Shown one piece after another: positions 41,726-52,030 of a DNA stretch of 64,000 bases. The notes beneath the pieces are model-generated. The model was given only the letters and a program-made list of their open reading frames with translations. It was not told where the DNA came from and searched no databases. A program made the position numbers and the translations under genes. The DNA is taken from assembly GCA_963922205.1 (NCBI GenBank), contig CAWUHX010000096.1, forward strand, positions 930,001 to 994,000, in the 5' to 3' direction. The number at the start of each line of letters is the position of its first letter. Position 1 is the stretch's first letter. The DNA comes from Romanomermis culicivorax. Its lineage: Eukaryota; Nematoda; Enoplea; Mermithida; Mermithidae.

Positions 41726-44700
41726 TTATCCTCGTCTGTAGCAAATATACATACAAACGTGAGCATCATCTCCAGCGGCCAAACATCTGCCCAGACAGTT
41801 ACGGCTTCTGGTTGCGATACCTTGTCGATCGATGACGCTTTCAGAGTCGTCAGGTTCAGCATAACCTATAAAATGAGAAATTTCACCAATTACATAGAAT
41901 GCAAGCAAGCAAACTCACCCTTGCAGACGTCAATTTTCGATTTTTGTAAACATTTGTTTTGTAGCGGATCGTAGAATAGATTTTGCGGGCAGGCCAATTC
42001 TATAGGATGAATGGATCCGCGTATGCAAATGTAGAAAGATTGTGAACACGGTTTATAAGGATTGGGGTAGGCTATGGAATCGTTGAATTGGTTGTCCAAC
42101 GGGCATTGGAATCTATTGCAGCCTAAGAATAGAAAAGAAAGGCCTAGAAAAATATACAAAATAGTGAGATGGGAGGACTCGCCGTATGCTCAAATCCACA
42201 TGACTTGTAGATCAGAAAAACAATAGTAATTATACAGGCCCGTACAGGGGGTACACAGGGCGTACACATGGGGGCCTGTACCAGGGGTACACATATGGGC
42301 CCATACAGGGGGTACACATGGGGACCTAGACAGTGGGTGCACATATGGGCCCATACAGGGGATACACATGGGGGCCTATACAAGGGGCACACATATGGGC
42401 CCATACAGGAGGTACACATGGGGGCCTGTACAGGGGGTACACATATGGGCCCATACAGGGGGTACACAGGGCATAGACATACAGACCCATACAGGGGGTA
42501 CACATATGGGCCCATATAAGGAGTGCACAGCGGATAGACATGGGGGCCTGTACTGGGGGTACACATACAGGCTCATGCAGGGGGTACACATGTGGGCTGT
42601 ACATGGGGTACACATATGGGCCCATACAGGAGGTAAACACGGGGGCCTGTACAGGGAGTCCACTTATGGGCCCATACAGGGGTACACAGGGCATACACAT
42701 ACAGGCTCATACAGGGGTACACATACGGGCCCATACAGGGGGTACATAGGGCATACACATACGGGCTCATACAGGGGCTACACATACGGACCTGTACAGG
42801 GAGTACACATATTAGCCCATACAGGGGGGTACGCAGGGCATACACATACAGGCCCATACGGGGGATACACATATGGGCCTGTACATGGGGTACACAGACC
42901 GTCACATATTGGGTGGTATAGGGATCTAGAAAGTATAGTTGAGTGTGAAATTCAACCCGAATTCATATAACATGTGGACCAATACAGATGGTGTAGAAAG
43001 TATAGCTTTAATGTGTAAAATTCAACCTCCATGTAGAAAATATGCCCAAAGATTTAACATGTAAAATTCGACTTTGATGTGGAAAGTATGGAGAGTCGAC
43101 CTCCCATGCCTTGGATATTTAAAAATTAGTGATGGCAATTTGTCTCAGAGTGTTCAATTTTTGAAAATCTTAAAAATTTTCAACATTAAATCCTCAAGTC
43201 TTTTATTCATTTTTAAAAATTTTTACACAAATTTTTTTCAAAAAGTTTTCTGAAATACATGGGCATAGTACTTACCATACATAAAAATTTATAAGTTTTT
43301 AAAATTTTTGCACTCCGGAGACAACTTCACCTCACCAACTTTTTGATGTCCGAGCCCAAGTCGGGTTGACTCTCCATACCTTCTACATTGATCTTGAAAT
43401 TTACACATTGAAGCTCTGAGCATATTTTCTATGCCCCAGGTGCGCCACAACTTGGAGCTAGGGGCATACTTTCTACAGTGATGTGGAATTTTACACATTA
43501 AGGCTCTGGGTGTACTCCCTAAGCCCCTAGTATTGCACCCAATTTTGAAGTTCGGAAGGGGGTACTTTCTACAGCAATGTGGAATTTTACACATCAAAGC
43601 TATGGGTGTACTCCCTAAGCCCCTGGTATTGCACCCAATGTTGAAGGTGGGGGGGGGTACTTTTTACTGCAATGTGGAATTTTAGATGTTAAAGCTGCGG
43701 GTGTAATTTCTAAGCTCCTGGTATTACTTGGCATGTTGAAGCTCCAGGGCTACTTCCTATGGCCATGTGGAATTTTACATGTTAAAGCTGCACACACGTT
43801 ATAAGTGAGAGGCTTTAGAGCCTATACTTATAATGTGCCTATGTTTTGTATACACCCTGTACAGTCCTATGTAATTACTAAAAATGCTTGCTGAGGGTCT
43901 GGAACCCTCGAAAGCACGTCTGCATACATGTTCTAGTGGAGTTTCTGGCTGTTCATTATGCAGCATGCCTCACATTCACCACCGTCACAACAACCACAAT
44001 TTCCAAACCGTCCATGTCCCTTGGTTAGTGCATTTCTTGGTGCATCTGCCATGTATGTAGAAGGTCGAGGGTTCGAGCCGCTCACCAAGCATTATTTTTC
44101 TAATGCACCAGCCTCGTAGATTTGGGCGTAGGACATTGGTGACCATACCAGGGGGCTTCCTCTTCGAAGGGGGGGGGTGCATGGGTGCATCTGGCTGTTC
44201 ATTACATGGCATGTCCCCCACTCACCACCACTACTACCATCACAATTTACAAACCATAAACATGGCTTTGTTAGTGCATTTGGTAGCCTGTTTACCTTGT
44301 TTGCCGAAGGTCCAAGGTTCGAGCCCCTCACCGAGCATTATTTTTCTGATGCGCTGGCCATGGTGATTTGGGTATAAAACATACATGCTAGCAACTGCAC
44401 TGAACAAGTCACATGTATGGTCTCCAAATTGCCATTGTAGTGGTGGTAGTGTGGCCCAAGGGGGCCATATTGTCACATGTCGCACAACGGTACATCACCC
44501 CTTCGTAACAATCGCAATGCTGGCTCCGTAGTTCAAATGGAAGAACGCTGCACTATAGTCACAGAGACCTGGGTTCGAATCCCGGTCGAGCATTATTTTT
44601 CGAACAGTGTTTGGCAATGGTTACGATGGCAACGCGTTTACCCTTTACGTGTCAATATGATGAACAACTAGACTACATAATCTCAACACAGGACCCAATC

Positions 44701-47700
44701 CCAGGCTTCCAAACTCATGCGATTAGGCTAGTTCCATGTAAAATTCAAAAATCAAAAGCAGCTTACTAAACTTTCGCACGCAATTCAATGAACGCAAATC
44801 AAACTTTGTGCCTTTGGGGCAAAATCCGCACATGGACGCACCTTTGTTGTTACAGATTTGGAATCGATTTCCTCCTCCTTCATTGATCAATAGAGTATGT
44901 CCTTGAGCACTGTTGTTCACCAATTCACGTTCCATTATGCATGATCGATGGATTTTGCAATCACGACTATTTGTCGATGATTTTATACATTTTTTCTTCA
45001 TAAGATCGAATTTAGAATTTTCGGGGCATTTGGCGCAGAATCGTTTAGTTTTTGAACAAACGATGATAGTCGGTGAATCGCTGCTATCTGGTAGTACATA
45101 AATGCCGTAGAAGCCGAAACATCGATCGATTGGGCAATCAGTGCCTATTCAGGGTACAACATGATACTAAATACGATTAAATTAGGTTGAGTTACAACCG
45201 ACTTACAAGCACTAGCTTGCAGATCAGATGGTGCCAAATGAGCTACAGTATGCATGTCAGCAATTTCGTCCAAAATTTCGAATTTTGTGATTACAGCACC
45301 TAAAAAAATATTACTGATAAAATTTGGTGTGACAACAAATGGCACTTATACCTATCAAATCTAGTGTCGTTATCAATTTTTGGGCAGCGACACAGGTCAA
45401 ATTATTGTAATCCATTTCCATACTTTGCGGGCATGCGACGCAAAATTTTACCCTTTGGCTGCATGCCAAAAAGGTGTAAGGACTCTTGCTGAAGCGGTAC
45501 ATGCCGCCACCCATGTCGTTGCCACACAACTGGACTGGGCAGTCTAAAGCAAAAAGTCACTTGAAGTTGGAGGACTCCTGGTACATATCTTACACCATGA
45601 TCACCTGCACGTACATTTCATGTGCTGCATTGTACCAGAAAGTTCTAGAACCTTCCATAATATTCTATAATATTCTCACACATTCTAAAATGTTCTAGAA
45701 CATTCTGTGATTTGCCGTGTGTTGTTTTGCACATTCATTCATCTATCTATTTCCCTATCCAATACATTACTATTGTATGTTGTGTTAGTTAGCCTTATTA
45801 AACTTAGCTATCTACCAGCTAGTATTGCAGTTGGATATTTGCCAACTATCCTAAAGCTAATGTATTTTTTCAACTTAGTCCAGTCATTATTCGAGACACA
45901 ACAACTCCAAACCTGGGAAACCATTGGCAACAGACGACTTTGTTGACGGCACGCATTCGCTCGTGTCCGCATTGAATTCTGTGTTTTTCGGACAGTAACC
46001 ACAATATCGACGTTGCGGCAAACAGGCCGCGAAGACTCTAGGCTGATTTAGACTAGTCAAAAATCCTCTGGTGGTTTGGCAAAGGTCCAGGGGGCAAAAT
46101 GGGCCTGTACAAAGATTTACAAAAAGATTTGATCAAGTCCAAGGTGTAAAGGGTTTTACAGATTTATTGTCTTTGGTACAAATTATTTTAAAATTGTGGA
46201 AGAAGCTTCAAAAATTTAGTGCCCCGAGACAACTCCGCATCATCAATCTTTAATGTCCAAGGTCAGTTGGGTCGACTCTCCATACTTTCTACAGTGATAT
46301 GGAATCACACATTTAATGTCGAGGCATACTTTCTACATTGATGTAGAATTTTGCACATTAAAGCTCCAGGCATACTTTCTGCACCCCCTGTACCACCTGA
46401 AACAGTATACAAATTCAGATCATATGACACGGTCCAGCATACTTTTCACACCCCCTGTACCATCTGGCACACTATACCAATTTGGATCATACTACATGGT
46501 GAACCATACTTTCTACACTTCCCGTATTATCCTGGACATTATACGAATTTGGATTATATGACACAGTCAACCATACTTTCTACACCCCCTGTAGGATCCC
46601 ACGCCTTATACGATTTCAGATCATACGACACGGTCAAGCATACTTTCTACATCCCCATACCATCTTGCATGTTATATGAATTCGGATCATATCACATGGT
46701 CAACCATACTTTCCACACCCCTTGTACCATCTGGCACACTATACCAATTTGGATCATACTACATGGTGAACCATACTTTCTACACTTCCTGTATTATCCT
46801 GGACATTATACCAATTTGGATTATATGACACAGTCAACCATACTTTCTACACCCCCTGTAGGATCCCACGCCTTATACGATTTCAGATCATACGACACGG
46901 TCAAGCATACTTTCTACATCCCCATACCATCTTGCATGTTATATGAATTCGGATCATATCACATGGTCAACCATACTTTCCACACCCCTTGTACCATCTG
47001 GCACACTATACCAATTTGGATCATACTACATGGTGAACCATACTTTCTACACTTCCTGTATTATCCTGGACATTATACCAATTTGGATTATATGACACAG
47101 TCAACCATACTTTCTACACCCCCTGTAGGATCCCACGCCTTATACGATTTCAGATCATACGACACGGTCAAGCATACTTTCTACATCCCCATACCATCTT
47201 GCATGTTATACGAATTCGGATCATATTACATGGTCAAGCATACTTTCTACGCCCCCTGTACCATCCCCCACATTATACGAATTTGAATCATATCATATGG
47301 TCAACCACATTTTCCACATCTCCTGCACTATTCCACATGTTATATGAAAATTTGGATCATACTACATGGTCAACCATACTTTCTACACCCCTTGTCTATA
47401 CCGCATGTAATACAAATTCGGATCATATTACATGGTCAAGCATACTTTCTACACCTCCTGTACCATCCCTCACATTATACGAATTTGAATCATATCACAT
47501 GGTCAACCACACTTTCCACATCTCCTGCACCATTCCACATGTTATATGAAAATTTGGATCATACTACATGGTCAACCATACTTTCTACATCTCTTGTCTA
47601 TACTGCATGTAATACATATTCGGATCATATTACATGGTCAACCATACTTTCTACACCTCCTGTATCATCCTGCACATCATACGAATTTGGATTATATGAC

Positions 47701-49647
47701 ACAGTCAACCATACTTTCTGCACCCCCTGTAGGATCTCACACCTTATATGATTTCGGATCATATGACACAGTCAGCCATAATTTTTACACCCCCATACCA
47801 TCTTGCATGTTATACCAATTCGGATCATATTACATGGTCAACCATACTTTCTACACCCCTTGTACCATTCCACACATTATACGAATTTGAATCATATCAC
47901 ATGGTCAACCACATTTTCCACATCTCCTGCACCATTCCACATGTTATATGAAAATTTGGATCATACTACATGGTCAACCATACTTTCCACACCCTTTGTA
48001 CCATCCCACACACTATACCAATTTGGATCATACTACATGGTGAACCATACTTTCTACACTTCCTGTATTATCCTGCACATTATACGAATTTGGATTATAT
48101 GACACAGTCAACCATACTTTCTACACCCCCTGTAGGATCCCACACCTTATATGATTTCCGATCATATGACACAGTCAACGATACTTTCTACACCCCCATA
48201 CCATCTTGCATGTTATAGGAATTCGGATCATATCACATGGTCAAGCATACTTTCTACACCCCCATACCATCTTGCATGTTATACCAATTCGAATCATACT
48301 ACATGGTCAACCATACTTTCTACACCTCCTGTACCATCCCCCACATTATACAAATTCGAATCATATCACATGGTCAACCACACTTTCCACATCTCCTGCA
48401 CCATTCCACATGTTATATGAAAATTTGGATCATACTACATGGTCAAACATACTTTCTGCACCCCTTAACTATACTGCAGGTAATACGCATTCGGATCATA
48501 TTACATGGTCAACCATACTTTCTACACCCCTTGTCTATACCACAGGTAATACGAATTCGAATCATATCACATGGTCAACCACACTTCCCACATCTCCTGC
48601 ACTATTCCACATGTTATATGAAAATTTGGATCATACTACATGGTCAACCATACTTTCTACACCCCTTGTCTATACCGCATGTAATACAAATTCGGATCAT
48701 ATTACATGGTCAAGCATACTTTCTACACCTCCTGTACCATCCCCCACCTTATACGAATTCGAATCATATCACATGGTCAACCATACTTTCCATGTCTCCT
48801 GCACCATTCCACATGTTATATGAAAATTTGGATCATACTACATGGTCAACCATAATTTCTACACCCTCTGGACTATCCCTCACATTATACGAATTCAAAT
48901 CATATCATATGGTCAACAACACTTTCCACACCTCCTGCACTATTCCACATGATATATGAAAATTTGGATCATACTGCATGGTCAACCATACTTTCTACAC
49001 CCCTTGTCTATACCGCATGCAATACAAATTCGGGTCATATTACATGGTCAAGCATACTTTCTACACCCCCTGTACCATCCCCTACATTATACGAATTCAA
49101 ATCATATCACATGGTCAACCACACTTTCCACACCTCCTGCACCATTCCACATGTTATATGAAAATTTGGATCATACTACATGGTCAACCATACTTTCTAC
49201 ACCCCTTGTCTATACGGCATGTAATACAAATTCGGATCATATTACGTGGTCAAGCATACTTTCTACACCTCTTGTACCATTCCACACATTATACAAATTT
49301 GGATCATACTACATAGTCAACCATATTTTCTACACTCCTGGTCTATCCTGCACGTAATACAAATCTGGATCATAATGATACTGTCAACCATATTTTCTAT
49401 ACACCCTATATCCCATTGCAGGTTATAGGTGGCAGGGTTTGAAGCCTATACTTTGTACATGGGTATCTTTTGTGTATCCACTGTATGGACCTGTTTAACT
49501 ACTCTAAGGCTTACTTTTGCTCTCGCTAACATCTTGTATATGGTATTGCCAATGAAATGACCCCAATTCGCTCATAAAATCATCAAAACGCCCACCATAT
49601 ACAATATTGGAAAATATACAAAAAATGAATAGCGATCGAAACATCAT
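41726..49647 (-). CDS. Secreted protein with tandem chitin-binding-like (ChtBD2/CBM14) domains
   Basis: Seven exons on minus: 49647-49515, 46104-45913, 45543-45352, 45299-45207, 45144-44767, 42122-41919 and 41865-41726 (443 residues). Every intron is phase 1. Residues 1-18 are a signal peptide (MMFRSLFIFCIFSNIVYG). Cysteine-rich units start at CPLDLC (exon 2), CPVQLC (exon 3), then CPIDRC and a third unit ending at LRSLNC (both exon 5), and FQCPLDNQF (exon 6). They share a late FC..CP........C pattern; the exon 6 unit, with YPNPYKPC...FYIC, is closest to a standard peritrophin-A domain. Exon 7 adds a short four-Cys tail (NCLGRCLAAG). Such proteins bind chitin in eggshell, pharynx or gut lining in nematodes; the site here is unknown. 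The donor of exon 2 could be one of two phase-equal sites. Confidence 0.8.
42235..42915. repeat. 25-bp tandem array in chitin-binding gene intron
   Basis: About 27 units of 25 bp of the form GGTACACATATGGGCCCATA plus CAGGG, alternating with a GGGGCCTGTA variant. In the intron between exons 5 and 6. Confidence 0.85.
42990..43800. repeat. Degenerate ~50-bp repeat
   Basis: Recurrent TACTTTCTACA..., GAATTTTACACATT and AAGCTCTGGG blocks, related to those at 4816-5570. Same intron as the 25-bp array. The centre (43130-43300) is AT-rich without recognisable content. Confidence 0.5.
43900..44410 (+). repeat. Family B SINEs, two tandem copies
   Basis: B boxes GGGTTCGAGCC at about 44070 and 44315, each followed by GCATTATTTTTCT and a GATTTGGGYRTA tail and preceded by CTCACCACC. 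In the intron between exons 5 and 6 of the chitin-binding gene. Confidence 0.65.
44473..44655 (+). repeat. Palindromic tRNA-core element, family A copy 4
   Basis: Core 44523-44592 with a good T arm (CGAATCCCGG) and D arm. Flanking arms CGTAACAATCGCAATGCTGG and CAGTGTTTGGCAATGGTTAC are inverted. Confidence 0.65.
45580..45720 (+). repeat. Dispersed repeat shared with ZP-gene intron
   Basis: GTACATTTCATGTRCTG, then GAAAGTTCTAGAA and ATATTCTATAATATTCT. The same segment is present three times in tandem at 59530-59900. Confidence 0.6.
46285..49430. repeat. 67-bp satellite with higher-order structure, intron 1 of chitin-binding gene
   Basis: About 46 units of 67 bp with CATACTTTCTACACC, ATTATACGAATT and GGATCATATGACA blocks. 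In 46460-47200 four distinct units form a 267-bp higher-order repeat (marker CATCTGGCAC at 46461, 46728 and 46995). Period 67 shifts frame, so all three frames are open in places; none is a gene. Confidence 0.88.
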
Positions 49648-49852
49648 TCTCCTATAATGCACAAAATGAAGGGGAAAAAATTTCTGCCCGATGTGTGGAA
49701 AAATATCTCGTGCTCCCATTTTTCTAAATCTGATAATTTTATGATTCATAAATTTTTCCATTTTTTCCAAGAAAAAAAATTAGAATTCCGGTCGCAATGT
49801 TCCCTAATTGGTATGTCGAAAAAACAAAAAGTTTCATTTTTCGGCACACAAA

Positions 49853-51599
49853 TTAATAGAAAAACATCAAAAACAATAAACAAGACGTTAAAACGGTAGC
49901 CGACAATTTGCCGACGACGAAAGCAAAATTACACAAATCGCCTTGGCAAAATTTTTGATTCGAATTCACGCGAACGGGTTTTCCATCGACGATCATTTGA
50001 TACGTGACCCGCGGGTAAATTTTGTTCGTGATCAATTGTTGCCCGGGCGCTAAACCGTTCGATTTCATACAACCCTTATGTATGATCATGGCGTTCGGTT
50101 GCGGCACATTAGATTGGGGATCATTGGGCGATTGGTGAGCCATATCTATAAAATTTATTGAAAGTGATATGTGTTTGTAGTGTGTTTCCACCGATTTTAT
50201 CAGATTTCGTAATTTGTCATTTTCGAAGAGGCGCCCGCAGGTACGCCCTGGACCTAGAATAGCAGACCATTCCAGACTGTTTACTGTAAGTTTCAGATTT
50301 GGTAGGTGTGGGTTCTCATTATTCATTATTCATCTACTCCCTGTTTTGTTGTTCGTCTGTATGGGAGTTTTATTCACTAGCCACGCCCATTGCGCACCTG
50401 AGGTAGATTTTGCCAAAGAATTTGGCTAACACAGTCAAAAAGCACATCCATTTTTCATTAGAATGCTTTTCATCGCATTAAATTACCTAGCATGGTATAT
50501 TTTTGAGAAATTTTTTTGAAAATTCATTTATTTCGCAGTTTGCGAATATTCGGATGGTCCGCAGTTCAATGAAGATGATTTGCAAAATGTCCCATATTCA
50601 GAATTGGACGCTGGAGATGACGATTCAGAAGCAGGTGTGGAAAATGTTGTGATTAGTGAATGTTTTTTTATGCAATTTAACAATTTTATCATTAAAATAA
50701 ATGTTTCCATGCAGCTTTCGTAACGAAAACGCAAAAAAGGGGCCCCATACGTTAATTTAAGGGCTGACCATGGACTTATTTTCAAATATAACACATGAAA
50801 AAATGTTGCGCAATTGGCGTCCTTTTTTACCTCGACTATCAATTTCGATTTCGGAACAAAATTCGTCTTTGCAACGACCATTTTCGCAATAGGCCGGTCC
50901 TTGGCACAAACAATTGAACATGGCTTGTCCGTGATCGGGCATAGTAGTCGTGGAATTTTTAGTCACCATGTTATCGATTGGTGGTTCGACAGCCGTTGGC
51001 GACACTGCCCCATTATTGATGAAAGTTGGTTGTTGCGGAGGCACTTGGGGTCTGAAACCTTGCTGTTGTTGGGTCAAATCTGGCTGTTGAGGAGGAATGG
51101 GAAACAAATTGCCATTGACGACTGGCGGGAAGCGAGGCACCAAAGATGCATTGTTATCGGGAATGACGGGATTTAGCACGAAATTTGGTCTCTGTTGGGG
51201 CAACAAACCAGCACTCGAGCTCATCATCCTGGCCAGCACAGCTTCGCTATTGCAAAATTCGTCCGACTTACAACCGCATTTGGTGATCATGGTCGTACCT
51301 TGTTGCTCTTTGACGCAAGCGTCACCTGGCGTATTAGCGGGATTGGTGTCCGAACAAGCTTTTTCGATTTTTTGCATGCCCGAAAGGCCGTCGGTGGTCA
51401 CCACGGCGGCGCACCATACGCCCGTACATTGGTTGTCGATACAATCGCCGCTAGGCCTTTGACATTGATAGCATTTGAGACTCGTAGACACTGAAATATT
51501 TGCCACTTATGCAAATTTATCCGGATCGAATACGCATGCACACTCACCGCCGACAAAAGTAAGGAAAATTACGACAAATCCAGCCACCGGCAACAACAT
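49853..51599 (-). CDS. Ly6/three-finger-domain protein with GPI-type tail
   Basis: Three exons on minus: 51599-51548, 51490-50831 and 50145-49853 (334 residues; both introns phase 1). A signal peptide spans about 1-17 (MLLPVAGFVVIFLTFVG). Domain 1 starts LKCYQCQRPSGDC and ends CGCKSDEFCN, the Ly6/uPAR closing motif. A Pro/Gln-rich linker (about 105-180) follows. Domain 2 starts FNCLCQGPAYC and ends FCQGDLCN, split by intron 2. The last 23 residues are hydrophobic (ATVLTSCLLFLMFFY), consistent with GPI anchoring. In nematodes such proteins sit on neurons or muscle or modulate receptors; this one's role is unknown. It lies 206 bp upstream of the chitin-binding gene on the same strand. Confidence 0.82.
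50178..50400 (+). repeat. Dispersed repeat family 1, partial copy 3
   Basis: In intron 2 of the Ly6 gene. It starts GTAGTGTGTTTCCACCGAT and continues through GAGGCGCCCGCAGGT, like copies 1 and 2. It then joins a block (CAGACCATTCCAG...GTTTACTGTA) seen at 14746-14840. Confidence 0.55.
50540..50758 (+). other. Possible exons of a nested small gene
   Basis: In intron 2 of the Ly6 gene, on the opposite strand. A possible exon 50540-50633 is bounded by TTTCGCAG and GTGTGG and reads TTT/CEYSDGPQFNED in an acidic frame. A second after CCATGCAG at about 50720 reads on in phase and stops soon after a KRGPIR end. No convincing first exon or start codon was found, since upstream sequence is repeat family 1. 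Could be a fragment or chance. Confidence 0.25.
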
Positions 51600-51659
51600 A
51601 TCGCAAACGTTTGATAATGGCGAAAATTTTTACCTGGCCCCAAAAATGACTATCTAACT

Positions 51660-52030
51660 GAAGATAGAAGAGAAAGAGAGATGAAAATACCAGCCGGTGA
51701 ACAGATTGTTGAACCTTTCGACGACGAAGACGATGACAAATATACAAAAATAACTTTTTTTTACCGTAAAACCCAATCCGCGCACCTTATAATTTTTCTA
51801 CCGGGCGTACAACAGTCATTGTATATATATTTTTGGCTTATGTTCAATATATGGAAAAAAACAAAACTGGTCCCAAAAAATTTTCTAGGTCGCGCACAAT
51901 GTTGTGTATATTCGGATTCGAAATAATTTTTTTAGGCCTTTATAATTTGAGTCATATACAATGCACTCTTTCCGGACCAAAAAATCTTTATTGGAGGCGA
52001 GCATAGGAGCACACTTGTAAATGTACAGTA
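51660..52030. other. Intergenic, Ly6 / serpin
   Basis: Upstream region of the Ly6 gene and 3' flank of the serpin gene. A minus-strand AATAAA (plus TTTATT, 51987-51992) lies 39 nt past the serpin stop. Otherwise nothing recognisable. Confidence 0.4.

Noticed and set aside
42144..42970. Cys/Pro/Tyr-rich frames on both strands
   Set aside because: They come from the 25-bp tandem array within an intron and are open on both strands at once.
46351..49357. Long plus-strand frames with a YMVNHTFHT-like periodicity
   Set aside because: Open frames overlap in all phases of the 67-bp satellite; the array is an intron of the minus-strand gene.
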